A stretch of 64,000 nt of DNA, taken from positions 256,058-320,057 of the forward strand of contig CAWHQP010000006.1 of assembly GCA_963831535.1 (NCBI GenBank). Direction: 5' to 3'. A model generated the notes under the pieces. It made no database searches and was not told where the DNA came from. It saw nothing but the letters and a program-made list of their open reading frames with translations. Positions within the stretch are counted from its first letter, which is position 1; every line of letters starts with the position of its first letter. Below, piece by piece: positions 55,666-64,000 of this stretch. The position numbers and the translations under genes were made by a program. The DNA comes from Bog-756 sp963831535 (GTDB lineage Bacteria; Actinomycetota; Acidimicrobiia; Acidimicrobiales; RAAP-2).

Positions 55666-56433
55666 ATGGAGATCCAAGGAAGTTCAGCCATCATCACCGG
55701 CGGTGCGTCGGGCCTCGGCGAGGCCACCGCCCGGAATCTGGCCGCCCGCGGCGTGCGGGTCACCGTCTTCGACCGCAACGAGGAGCGTGGCAAGGAGGTC
55801 GTGACCGAGATCGGTGCCAACGCCAACTTCGTCGGGGGCGACGTCACCGAGCCCGAGGACTGCCAGAAGGCCGTGGACCAGGCGGCCGACGGGGGGAACC
55901 TGCGGATCGCCGTCAACTGTGCCGGCACCGGGTGGGTGGGCCGGGTCATCAACCGGGACGGTTCCCCCCACGATCTGGCGCCTTTCCAGTTCATCCAGAA
56001 CCTGAATGTGATCGGCACCTTCAACGTGATGACCAAGGCGGCCTCGGCCATCGCCACCGTCGAGCCCCAGGAGAACAGTGAGCGTGGGGTGATCGTCAAC
56101 ACGGCCTCGGTGGCCGCCTTCGACGGACAGATCGGACAGCTGGCCTACTCCGCCTCCAAGGGCGCCATCGTGGGTATGACCCTGCCGGCGGCGCGCGACC
56201 TGGCCGTGGTGGGGATCCGGGTCCTGGCCATCGCCCCGGGCCTGTTCGACACCCCACTGCTGTCCATGCTCCCCGACGAGGCCCGCGATGAGTTGGCCAA
56301 GTCGGTCAACTTCCCCAAGCGGCTCGGCAATCCGGCCGAGTTCGGTGAGCTGGTGGCCCACATCGCAGCCAACAGCTATCTCAACGCCGAGGTCATCCGG
56401 CTCGACGGCGGGATCCGGATGCCCCCGAAGTAG
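55666..56433 (+). CDS. Short-chain dehydrogenase, 3-hydroxyacyl-CoA dehydrogenase type II (HSD10-like)
   Basis: A 255-residue SDR. The motifs are ITGGASGLGEATARNLAARG, NCAGTGWVGRVINRDG, the Ser in NTASVAAFDGQIGQLAYSAS, and YSASKGAIVGMTLPAARDLA (Tyr and Lys). The tail VAHIAANSYLNAEVIRLDGG is typical of HSD10-like 3-hydroxyacyl-CoA dehydrogenases, which oxidise 3-hydroxyacyl-CoA esters with NAD. It stands between RNase HI and the ABC exporter, with no clear operon partner. Confidence 0.88.
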   Translation: MEIQGSSAIITGGASGLGEATARNLAARGVRVTVFDRNEERGKEVVTEIGANANFVGGDVTEPEDCQKAVDQAADGGNLRIAVNCAGTGWVGRVINRDGSPHDLAPFQFIQNLNVIGTFNVMTKAASAIATVEPQENSERGVIVNTASVAAFDGQIGQLAYSASKGAIVGMTLPAARDLAVVGIRVLAIAPGLFDTPLLSMLPDEARDELAKSVNFPKRLGNPAEFGELVAHIAANSYLNAEVIRLDGGIRMPPK

Positions 56434-56492
56434 GCCCTCCCCGTCTTGGACCCGGGAGTCACGTGTCGGGCGGTAGTGTCGCCCCCAGTGCC

Positions 56493-57490
56493 ATGACCTC
56501 CACCATCCCGATCTCGCCACCTACCGGTCCGACGGCGGGCGGGGCCATCATCAGGACCGTCGGGCTCACCAAGGTCTACGCGGGGTTCGGACCTGCGGGC
56601 CGTCGACGGCCTCGACCTCGAGGTGGTCCACGGGGAGATCTTCGGCCTGCTCGGACCGAACGGTGCCGGCAAGACCACCACGGCGGGCATGCTCACCACC
56701 CGGGTCGTGCCCACCTCGGGGCAGGCCTTCGTCGGCGGCATCGACGTGGTCGCCCATCCGGCCCTGGCCAAGCAGATCATCGGGATCGTGAGCCAGCAGA
56801 ACACCCTCGACCGGCAGCTCAACGTGTGGGAGAACCTCTACTTCCACGGTCGCCTGTTCGGGATCCCGGCCCGGGAGTCCCGGCGGACGGCCAGCGAACT
56901 GCTGGAGCAGTTCCAACTGGAACGATGGGCCAAGGCCTCGGTCTACGCCCTGTCCGGGGGCATGGCCCAGCGGCTGATGGTGGCCCGGGCCATCTTCCAT
57001 CGTCCGGCGGTGCTGTTCCTCGACGAGCCCACCGCCGGGCCTCGACCCCCAGAGCCGACTGGCCCTGTGGGAGACACTGCGCAGCCTGAACGGGGAGGGG
57101 CAGACCATCATGCTGACCACCCACTACATGGAAGAGGCCGACCAGCTGTGCGGCCGGGTGGCCATCATGGACCGGGGCAGGATCCTGGCCCTGGACACGC
57201 CGGCCGCCCTCAAGCAGCAGGTGAACGCCGACACCATCGTCACGGTGATGGCCACCGGGGACCGCGAGGCCCTGGCCCGGGTGCTGGCCGACGGCGTCGA
57301 CGGCGTGACGGCGTCCCGGATCACCGAGAGCGGGGTGGAGCTCCACGTGAAGGGCCAGGACCGGCTGCTGCCCCGAGTGGTGAACGCGGCCGAGGAGGCC
57401 GGATTCCCCGTGCTCGACCTCTCGGTCACCGAGCCCACCCTCGAGACGGTGTTCATCAATCTCACCGGCAAGGAGCTGCGGGAGGGATGA
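56493..57490 (+). CDS. ABC-2 type exporter ATPase (DrrA-like), two frameshifts
   Basis: A 331-residue ATP-binding subunit after removing one G at 56582-56585 (reads KVYAGSDLRAVDGLDLEVV) and one at 57037-57039 (reads PTAGLDPQSRLALWE). The Walker A is LLGPNGAGKTTTAGM, the signature LSGGMAQRLMVARA, the Walker B VLFLDEPTAG, and the switch His LTTHYMEEADQL. The C-terminal extra domain (TIVTVMATGDREALARVLAD) is typical of DrrA/daunorubicin-type exporters. Its stop overlaps the permease start (ATGA), giving a two-gene exporter. Confidence 0.88.
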
Positions 57491-58368
57491 GTACGCTCGA
57501 GGCCGGTACCAGCCCCACGGTCATGCACGAGCAGCCGACCCGGACGGCGTTCGATGCCAGCCGGATCGCCCTCGGCGCCCTGATCCTGCGGGATCTGGTG
57601 GTTCTGCGCAAGCACGTCCTCGAGTTCGTGATCCGGGTGCTGGTCCAGCCGTTCCTCCTCTGTTTCGTCTTCCTCTACGTGTTTCCGAAGATCGGCCAGG
57701 GCATCGGAGGCGGGGGCGGGCCGGCGGCCGAATCGGCCTTTGCCACACTTCTGGTGCCGGGCGTGGTGGGGATCTCCATCCTCTTCCAGGGGGTGCAGTC
57801 GGTAGCGCTCATCATGTCCCAGGAGTTCGGCTTCACCCGCGAGATCGAGGACCGGGTTCAGGCACCGTGTCCCATCTGGTTGGTGGCCATGGCCAAGGTG
57901 CTGTCCGGTGCCGTGCAGGGTCTGATCTCAGCCGTCATCGTCCTACCCATCGCCTCGGTGGTCCACGCCAAGGGTGTCGAGGCCCATCTCAACTTGCACT
58001 GGTGGATCATCGTCACCCTGGTCCCCCTGGCCTGCGTGACCATGGCGTCCCTCGGACTCTTGCTCGGAACCAGCTTCGAGCCCCGCAACATCGGCCTGAT
58101 GTTCGGCTTCATCATCCTCCCGGTGACCTTCCTCGGTGGGACCTACTACGAGTGGACCCGGCTGGCTCCGATCCAGGCCGGCGGGTGGCACTGGCTCCAG
58201 ACCGTGGTCCTGATCAATCCGCTGATCTACGTCAACGAGGGGATGCGGGCCGCCCTGACCGACGCCCCCCACATGCACCTCTACATCATCTACCCGGTGC
58301 TGACCGGCTTCCTGGCCCTCTTCCTCGGGCTCGGACTCCGGAACTTCCGCCGCCGGGTGCTGTCCTGA
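57487..58368 (+). CDS. ABC-2 type exporter permease (DrrB-like)
   Basis: A 293-residue permease with six hydrophobic segments, for example VLVQPFLLCFVFLYVF, LLVPGVVGISILFQGVQSVA, GLISAVIVLPIASVV, WWIIVTLVPLACVTMASLGL, IGLMFGFIILPVTFLGGTYY and LYIIYPVLTGFLALFLGLGL. The EFGFTREIEDRVQAPCPIWL segment is the conserved ABC-2 cytoplasmic loop. It moves an unknown substrate out of the cell together with the upstream ATPase. A small lipid or drug is usual for this class. Confidence 0.9.
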   Translation: MSTLEAGTSPTVMHEQPTRTAFDASRIALGALILRDLVVLRKHVLEFVIRVLVQPFLLCFVFLYVFPKIGQGIGGGGGPAAESAFATLLVPGVVGISILFQGVQSVALIMSQEFGFTREIEDRVQAPCPIWLVAMAKVLSGAVQGLISAVIVLPIASVVHAKGVEAHLNLHWWIIVTLVPLACVTMASLGLLLGTSFEPRNIGLMFGFIILPVTFLGGTYYEWTRLAPIQAGGWHWLQTVVLINPLIYVNEGMRAALTDAPHMHLYIIYPVLTGFLALFLGLGLRNFRRRVLS

Positions 58369-58477
58369 GGCGCGCACCCGCCGGGTCCCCCACACTCACC
58401 TGCCCGGCCAGCCCGTTGGCGAGGCCGTCCACCTGGTAGCCACCGCGGCCGGCGGCCTCCCCGGGCGTCGTCCTACG

Positions 58478-59284
58478 ATGGACAGGGTGGCCGGTGACGA
58501 TGGGTACCTGCTCGACAACCGACAGGCCGAGGCGGGAGTCCGTCTGGCTGCCCTGGCCTCGCTCTTCGATCCGTGGACCTTCCGCCACCTCGACGATCGG
58601 GGCATCGCAGCCAGTTGGCGCTGCTGGGAGGTGGGGGCGGGGGGACCCACCGTGGCCACCTGGATGTCCGGTCGGGTGGGACCGCACGGCTCGGTCCTGG
58701 CCACCGACCTCGACCTCTCGTGGATGGACGCGGCCGACCGTCACCCCTTCGAGGCCCGCGTCCACGACGTCGGGCTCGAGGAGGCGCCGCCGGGACCGTT
58801 CGATCTGATCCACGCCCGGCTGGTCCTCGTCCACGTGCCCAGTCGCCTCCAGGCACTGGCGGCTCTGGTCGGCGCCCTGCGACCCGGGGGCTGGCTGGTC
58901 GTCGAGGATGCCGATCCGGCCCTCCAACCTCTAACCTGTATCGACGAATACGGACCGGACCAGGCGCTGGCCAACAAATTGCGGCGTGATTTCCGGACGC
59001 TGCTGGTGGGCCGGGGAGCCGACACCGGGTTCGGCCGGACCCTGCCCCGGTTGCTGCGTCAGGCCGGACTGGTCGACGTGGGGGCCGACGCCTACTTCCC
59101 GGTCGGCGGCCCGGAGTGCACCGCCCTCGAGCGGGCCACCGTTGGGCAAATGCGGGAGCAGCTGGTGGCGGCGGGCCTGGCCACCGACGCCGAGATCGAC
59201 CGGCACCTGGGCGCCATCGACGCCGGGGGGATGGACTTCGCCACGTCGCCGTTGATCTCCGCCTGGGGCCGGACGCCGTTTTGA
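58478..59284 (+). CDS. SAM-dependent methyltransferase
   Basis: A 268-residue class I methyltransferase. The SAM motif reads CWEVGAGGPTVATWMSG (a variant, lacking the usual GxGxG spacing), the acidic motif II is SVLATDLDLSW, and DLIHARLVLVHVPSRLQALA is the post-I strand and helix common to ubiE-like enzymes. The acceptor is unknown. It starts at ATG 58478, about 110 bases after the exporter permease, so it may be linked to the exporter, perhaps modifying its cargo. Confidence 0.83.
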   Translation: MDRVAGDDGYLLDNRQAEAGVRLAALASLFDPWTFRHLDDRGIAASWRCWEVGAGGPTVATWMSGRVGPHGSVLATDLDLSWMDAADRHPFEARVHDVGLEEAPPGPFDLIHARLVLVHVPSRLQALAALVGALRPGGWLVVEDADPALQPLTCIDEYGPDQALANKLRRDFRTLLVGRGADTGFGRTLPRLLRQAGLVDVGADAYFPVGGPECTALERATVGQMREQLVAAGLATDAEIDRHLGAIDAGGMDFATSPLISAWGRTPF

Positions 59285-59413
59285 GGATGACCCTCTACCG
59301 CACCGCGGTCTGCGGTGCGGGGGACGGGTTACCCCCGGGTACCGAGGTGGCGGTGGTCGTGGGACCGGTAGGCTGCACTCCGTGCGCGCGCCGGGCGCGG
59401 ACAGTGGACGGAG

Positions 59414-60946
59414 GTGATTCCCACGACACCCGAGGTGGCTACGGATCGAACGGCATCGGGGGGAGTCGACAGGGGGACCGACAAGCAGAACAGCACGCCG
59501 GACGGCACCGGCGCTGGAGCCGGGACCACCTTTGACGTGGTCATCATCGGCGGGGGCCCCGGCGGGTACGCCACCGCCCTCTACGGGGCCGCGGCGGGGC
59601 TGTCCATGGCCATCGTGGAGCTCGACAAGGTGGGTGGCACCTGCCTGCACCGGGGCTGTGTTCCCGCCAAGGAATTCCTGGAGACCGCCTCGGTGTTCCG
59701 CACGGTGGCCGAGGCCGACCAGTTCGGTGTCACCGCGGGTTCCGACGGGCCCATTGCTCCGGTGGTCGACTTCTCGGTGAGTCAGGCCCGGAAGCAGCAG
59801 GTCGTCGACCAGCTGTTCAAGGGTCTGGCCGGCCTGTTGAAGGGCCGGGGCGTCACCGTGTTCAGCGGCAGCGGCACCCTCCTACCCGGTCATCGGGTTC
59901 AGGTCTCGGGCAACGACGGGTCGACCACGGAGATCAGCGGGACCGACGTGGTGCTGGCCGCTGGCTCCGTCCCGCGCACCATCCCCGGTTTCGACATCGA
60001 CGGTGACCTGGTCATGACCTCCGACGAGGTCCTGGCTCTCGACGAACTGCCCGCGTCGGTGGCGGTTATCGGGGGTGGAGCCATCGGCTGCGAGTTCGCC
60101 TCGATGCTCAGCGACCTGGGCAGTACGGTGACCGTCTTCGAGGCCCTGCCCAGCATTCTCAGCGGTTGTGACGAGGACATCGTGAAGCCGGTGGCCCGCT
60201 CCTTCCGCAAGCGGGGGATCGACGTGAAGGCAGGGGTGCGGTTGCAGGGCCACACCCCGGATCCCTCCGGGCAGGGCACCGTGGTGACATACAACGACGG
60301 GGAGAAGCTGGCCGTGGACGCGGTGGTGGTCTCGGTGGGGCGTCGCCCCCGCACCGAGGGTCTGGTTGCCCCCGGCACCGGTGTGGTGATCGACGAGCGT
60401 GGCTTCGTGGTCACCGACAGGACCATGCGTACCGACGCCGAAGGGGTGTGGGCCGTCGGGGACGTGGTGGCGGGCACGCCCCAGTTGGCCCACGTGGGCT
60501 TCGCCGAGGGGATCGTCGTGATCAAGAGCATCTTGGGTGAGCCGGTGGTCCCGGTGGACTACGACCGGGTGCCGTGGGCCATCTACTGCCACCCCGAGGT
60601 GGCCTTCGCCGGCCTGACCGAGGCCGCCGCCACCGACGCCGGGTACGACGTGGTGGTCAAGAAGGACCCCTTCGGGGGAAACAGCCGCGCGCGGATCATC
60701 GGCGAGACCGACGGCATGGTGAAGGTGGTCGCCGAGCGCCGCCCCGACGGCTCCACCGGGCGGATTCTCGGTGTTCACATGGTCGGGCCCTGGGTCACTG
60801 AACAGCTCGGTGCCGGATACCTGGCCGTCAATTGGGAGGCCACCGCCGATGAAGTGGCCCAGTTCATCCAGCCGCATCCCTCGCTGTCCGAGACCTTCGG
60901 CGAGACGGTGCTGGCCCTGACCGGAAGGGGACTCCACGTTGCCTGA
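59414..60946 (+). CDS. lpdA: Dihydrolipoamide dehydrogenase (E3)
   Basis: A 510-residue flavoprotein that reoxidises the E2 lipoyl group with NAD. It has the FAD motif DVVIIGGGPGGYATALYGAA, the redox pair GGTCLHRGCVPAK, the NAD-binding AVIGGGAIGCEFASMLSDLG, and the C-terminal base His in QPHPSLSETFGE. The first 38 residues (Gly/Thr-rich) are an extra, probably disordered head, and the true start is unclear: GGAGGTGAT, a near-perfect ribosome site, overlaps the GTG at 59414. The E2 start overlaps its stop by eight bases. Confidence 0.94.
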   Translation: MIPTTPEVATDRTASGGVDRGTDKQNSTPDGTGAGAGTTFDVVIIGGGPGGYATALYGAAAGLSMAIVELDKVGGTCLHRGCVPAKEFLETASVFRTVAEADQFGVTAGSDGPIAPVVDFSVSQARKQQVVDQLFKGLAGLLKGRGVTVFSGSGTLLPGHRVQVSGNDGSTTEISGTDVVLAAGSVPRTIPGFDIDGDLVMTSDEVLALDELPASVAVIGGGAIGCEFASMLSDLGSTVTVFEALPSILSGCDEDIVKPVARSFRKRGIDVKAGVRLQGHTPDPSGQGTVVTYNDGEKLAVDAVVVSVGRRPRTEGLVAPGTGVVIDERGFVVTDRTMRTDAEGVWAVGDVVAGTPQLAHVGFAEGIVVIKSILGEPVVPVDYDRVPWAIYCHPEVAFAGLTEAAATDAGYDVVVKKDPFGGNSRARIIGETDGMVKVVAERRPDGSTGRILGVHMVGPWVTEQLGAGYLAVNWEATADEVAQFIQPHPSLSETFGETVLALTGRGLHVA

Positions 60947-62369
60947 CGTGACCATGCCGCAGCTGGGGGAGACGGTGACCGAGGGAACCATCACCAAGTG
61001 GTACAAGGCGGTCGGAGACACGGTGGCCCGGGACGAGCCGCTGTTCGAGGTGTCCACCGACAAGGTCGACTCCGAGGTCCCGTCCCCGGTGGAAGGTGTT
61101 CTGACCGCCATCCTGGTGGAGGAGGGGGACACCGTGGACGTGGGTGTCACCCTGGCCATCATCGGTGACGGTGCCACAGCCAACGGCGCCGGGCCGGTCG
61201 AGACCGCCACCGCCCCCGAGGCTGGCATCGCCCCGGCACCGCCGCCACCGGCCCCGGCGCCACCCCCTCCGACGGTTGCGCCACCACCCGTGGTTCCCCC
61301 GGCCCCGGCTGCCCCGGCGCCCCCGGAGGTGGTGGGGGCCGCGCCGCCGTCCCCACTGGCCAACGGGACCGGCGAGGGACTCGTTCTGTCCCCGGTGGTG
61401 CGGAGACTCCTGCACGAGCACGACATCGACCCGGGCCGCATCAAGGGAACGGGTCTCGGCGGACGGATCACCCGGAGTGACGTGGAGTCGGTCATCGCCG
61501 GAGGGGGAGCCGGAAGCTCCGATCCGGCGGCAGCACCGGCCCGTGTCCCGAGTATCGCCGATCGTCGGACGGGTACGGTCCCGGTCGAGCCGACAACGCC
61601 GGTACCACCGGTGACTCCAGCTCCGTCGGCAGCGCCTGAAGCGCCCCGGGCTTCCGCCCGGGACGAGGTGGTCCCGTTCACCAACATCCGGCGGCGTACC
61701 GCCGAGCACATGGTGCGGTCCAAGGCCACCTCGGCCCACACCCTGATGGTCAAGGAGATCGACTACGAGCGGGTGGAACAGGTTCGACGGGCCCACGGCG
61801 GACGGTTCAAGGCCGAGGAGGGGTTCAGCCTCACCTACCTGCCGTTCGCCGCCCTGGCCACCGTGGAAGCCCTTGCCGAGTTCCCCCACCTCAACGCCTC
61901 CGTCGGTGACGACTCGCTGATCGTCCACCACGACATCAATCTGGGCATCGCCGTCGACCTCGACAACGAGGGACTGATCGTCCCGGTCGTCCACAATGCC
62001 GAGGAGCTGAATCTGCGGGGGATGGCCCGCCGGATCCGCGATGTGGCCGAGCGGGCCCGGAACAAGCGCCTGAGTCTCGACGACATCAGCGACGGCACCT
62101 TCTCGATCACCAACGCCGGCCCCTTCGGCACCTTGATCACCGGAGCCATCATCAACCAGCCCCAGGTGGCCATTCTGTCCACCGACGGGGTGGCCCGGAA
62201 GCCGGTGGTGGTGGAGTTGTCCGACGGGACCGAGTCGATCACCATCCACTCCGTGGGCCTGGCCGCCCTGACCTTCGACCACCGGGCGGTGGACGGTGCC
62301 TATGTGGCACGGTTCCTGGCCCGACTGTCCGAGATCCTGAACGAACGTGACTGGGCCGGGGAGCTCTAG
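60939..62369 (+). CDS. 2-oxoacid dehydrogenase E2 (dihydrolipoamide acyltransferase)
   Basis: A 476-residue E2 starting at TTG 60939 inside the end of lpdA. One lipoyl domain carries K42 in EVSTDKVDSE, then comes a long Pro/Ala linker (residues about 80-140). The peripheral-subunit-binding domain VVRRLLHEHDIDPGRIKGTG follows, then a second linker, and the catalytic domain with LTFDHRAVDGA (His/Asp). A single lipoyl domain is unlike the two to three of typical actinobacterial pyruvate E2, so it may serve pyruvate, branched-chain or 2-oxoglutarate E1. It is coupled to lpdA, followed by the lipoate genes. Confidence 0.92.
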   Translation: MPDVTMPQLGETVTEGTITKWYKAVGDTVARDEPLFEVSTDKVDSEVPSPVEGVLTAILVEEGDTVDVGVTLAIIGDGATANGAGPVETATAPEAGIAPAPPPPAPAPPPPTVAPPPVVPPAPAAPAPPEVVGAAPPSPLANGTGEGLVLSPVVRRLLHEHDIDPGRIKGTGLGGRITRSDVESVIAGGGAGSSDPAAAPARVPSIADRRTGTVPVEPTTPVPPVTPAPSAAPEAPRASARDEVVPFTNIRRRTAEHMVRSKATSAHTLMVKEIDYERVEQVRRAHGGRFKAEEGFSLTYLPFAALATVEALAEFPHLNASVGDDSLIVHHDINLGIAVDLDNEGLIVPVVHNAEELNLRGMARRIRDVAERARNKRLSLDDISDGTFSITNAGPFGTLITGAIINQPQVAILSTDGVARKPVVVELSDGTESITIHSVGLAALTFDHRAVDGAYVARFLARLSEILNERDWAGEL

Positions 62370-62411
62370 GACGATGGGTGGGCACCGGTCGTGCTCACCG
62401 GTCGGCCACCG

Positions 62412-64000
62412 ATGAGGGTCCGCTGGCTGGGTCGGGTCCCCTACGCCGAAGCCTGGGCCCTGCAGCGTGCCATCAGCCGGTGGTCGACCGACGACTACCT
62501 GCTGTTGATGGAGCATCCCGCGGTGTACACATTGGGACGCAACGCCGATCCCGATCACGTCTTGGTGGATCCGGCCACCGTCGGCGCCGAACTGCTCGCG
62601 GTCGACCGCGGGGGTGACGTCACCTTCCACGGTCCGGGTCAGCTCATCGGCTACCCGTTGGTCACCGCCGGCCCCGGTCTCGTGCACGGGCGGTCCCACG
62701 TCCGTCGCGTCGAGGAAGTCCTCATCACCGCCCTGGTCGCGTTGGGCCTGGACCGGGCCACCGTCGGTCGCCTCGAGGGCTATCCCGGTGTCTGGGTCGG
62801 CATCGACGAGGACGCCATCGGAGGGTCGGCCGGTCCTCGCAAGATCGCCGCCATCGGGGTTCGGAACGCCCGCGGTCGCACCACCCACGGCTTCGCCCTC
62901 AACGTGTCCACCGATCTCGCCATGTTCGGGCACATCGTTCCGTGCGGCATCGACGACCTCCCGGTCACCTCACTGGAGGCGGAGGGCATGACCGTAACGA
63001 TGGCGCAGGCCCGGGACGCAGTGGTCGCCGCCGCCGAGGACGTCTGGGGTGCGTACGGGGACATCCAGCGGGTGACCGACGGTGCCACGGTGACACCCGG
63101 GCCGGCGGCGGTCGTCGGGCTACCGGCACCGGGTGGGCCAGTGCCCGTAGCCATCGGAGCCACGCCGGACACCAGCCCGCTCCAGCGCCGCCTGGCCCGG
63201 GCGGGAGTGGATCCGACCGCGGGCCTCTCCCTCGACCAGCGCAAGCCGGAGTGGCTCCGGGTTCCCACGGTGATGGAGGGGGAGTACCTCGGTCTCCGCC
63301 AGAACCTCCGGGACCTCGACCTCATCACGGTGTGCGAGGAGGCGGGCTGCCCCAACATCTATGAGTGCTGGTCCGATGGCACCGCCACCTTCATGATCAA
63401 CGGCTCGCGTTGCACCAGGGCGTGCGGGTTCTGCCAGGTGGACACCCGCCACCCGCTCCCGCTCGACCCCGGTGAAGCCGAACGGGTGGCCGAGGCGGTG
63501 GCCCGGATGGGCCTGGCCCATGCCGTCATCACCTGCGTGGCGCGCGACGACCTGCCCGACGGGGGAGCCGGTGGGTTCGCCTCGGCCATTGCCGCCATCC
63601 GGTCCCGGACCCCGCGTACCACCATCGAGGTGCTGATCTCGGACTGCAAGGGCGACGCGGTGTCGCTGGCGACGATCTTCGGGGCGCGCCCCGACGTGCT
63701 CAACCACAACATCGAGACGGTGGCCCGGCTGCAGCGCGCCGTACGGCCGTCGGCCGGTTATGCCCGCAGCCTCGGGGTCCTGGCCCGGGCCAAGGAGGCC
63801 GGCCTCACCACCAAGTCGGGGATCATCCTCGGCATGGGGGAACGGGAGGACGAGGTCCTGGCCACCCTCGGCGACCTCCGCTCGGTCGGGGTCGACATCG
63901 TGACCATCGGCCAGTATCTGCGACCGAGCCGCACGCACCTGCCCGTCGCCCGCTTCTGGACGCCCGAGGAGTTCGAGTCCGTCCGGGCGGCCGGCTCAGC
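62412..64000 (+). CDS. LipB-LipA fusion: octanoyltransferase plus lipoyl synthase, 3' partial
   Basis: One open frame from ATG 62412 to the window end (529 residues seen). Residues 1-215 are LipB: RGGDVTFHGPGQLIGYP (66-82), the conserved Lys K144 in PRKIAAIGV, and catalytic C178 in VPCGIDD. After a linker (about 215-255) comes LipA: the auxiliary cluster C308-x4-C313-x5-C319 in CEEAGCPNIYEC, and the radical-SAM cluster C334-x3-C338-x2-C341 in CTRACGFC. LipB moves octanoate to lipoyl domains and LipA inserts two sulfurs. I checked all codons between and found no stop. The last part of LipA lies outside the window. Confidence 0.93.
   Translation, partial: MRVRWLGRVPYAEAWALQRAISRWSTDDYLLLMEHPAVYTLGRNADPDHVLVDPATVGAELLAVDRGGDVTFHGPGQLIGYPLVTAGPGLVHGRSHVRRVEEVLITALVALGLDRATVGRLEGYPGVWVGIDEDAIGGSAGPRKIAAIGVRNARGRTTHGFALNVSTDLAMFGHIVPCGIDDLPVTSLEAEGMTVTMAQARDAVVAAAEDVWGAYGDIQRVTDGATVTPGPAAVVGLPAPGGPVPVAIGATPDTSPLQRRLARAGVDPTAGLSLDQRKPEWLRVPTVMEGEYLGLRQNLRDLDLITVCEEAGCPNIYECWSDGTATFMINGSRCTRACGFCQVDTRHPLPLDPGEAERVAEAVARMGLAHAVITCVARDDLPDGGAGGFASAIAAIRSRTPRTTIEVLISDCKGDAVSLATIFGARPDVLNHNIETVARLQRAVRPSAGYARSLGVLARAKEAGLTTKSGIILGMGEREDEVLATLGDLRSVGVDIVTIGQYLRPSRTHLPVARFWTPEEFESVRAAGS

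Noticed and set aside
60864..62933. 689-codon open frame on the minus strand
   Set aside because: It is antisense to the E2 and LipB genes, which are certain; no recognisable motif is found in it.

Overview
The window is 64 kb of GC-rich DNA (about two thirds G+C by eye) from an actinobacterium, most likely of the class Acidimicrobiia. This rests on the codon use, the frequent GTG starts, a mycothiol-type maleylpyruvate isomerase protein, a SUF iron-sulfur system with a Rieske protein, Streptomyces-like ethylmalonyl-CoA pathway enzymes, and a surface-type repeat that I associate with this group. I see no rRNA, tRNA, CRISPR array, insertion sequence or phage gene. It reads as ordinary chromosome.

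Layout. 1-5.7 kb: thioesterase (cut by the left edge), GNAT acetyltransferase, acyl-CoA ligase, SDR, VOC protein and a TetR regulator with a perfect 24-bp palindrome in its promoter. 5.9-10.3 kb: a five-gene redox cassette. It holds a MauD-like thioredoxin, an unknown protein, a MauE-like membrane protein, a Tat-exported protein with 28 cysteines resembling methylamine dehydrogenase light chain and fused to six 42-residue repeats, and a CcdA-like membrane protein. There is no mauB or mauG. This is the best candidate for an undescribed system. 10.3-19 kb: Lgt-like protein, SDR, NlpC/P60 hydrolase, dienelactone hydrolase, DUF885 protein, TetR, MDR oxidoreductase, sulfotransferase. 19-26 kb: malyl-CoA lyase, methylsuccinyl-CoA dehydrogenase and a MaoC hydratase, three steps of the ethylmalonyl-CoA pathway, mixed with other genes. 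26-36 kb: MutY, hydrolases, metallo-beta-lactamase-fold protein, flavin reductase, RmlC-like epimerase, SDR, a RodZ-C-like membrane protein and an oligopeptidase B-like peptidase. 36-46 kb: a split SUF system, sufB / small Cys protein / sufD / Rieske / sufC1 on the plus strand and sufC2-sufS-sufU on the minus strand, with an LCP cell-wall ligase between. 46-52 kb: glycogen debranching enzyme, MBL hydrolase, acyl-CoA dehydrogenase, exported protein, thiE, HhH-GPD glycosylase. 52-64 kb: aceE (E1), RNase HI, an HSD10-like SDR, an ABC exporter, a methyltransferase, then dihydrolipoamide dehydrogenase, the E2 acyltransferase and a LipB-LipA fusion. The last three, with aceE, form a 2-oxoacid dehydrogenase and lipoylation set.

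Caution for the reader: nine conserved genes (mauE-like, DUF885, enoyl-CoA hydratase, sufD, sufC1, thiE, HhH-GPD, aceE, ABC ATPase) are split by 14 small indels, mostly in short homopolymers. Each gene becomes one full-length frame of a multiple of three after correction, and several should be essential. I therefore annotate them as single genes with probable consensus errors, not as pseudogenes.
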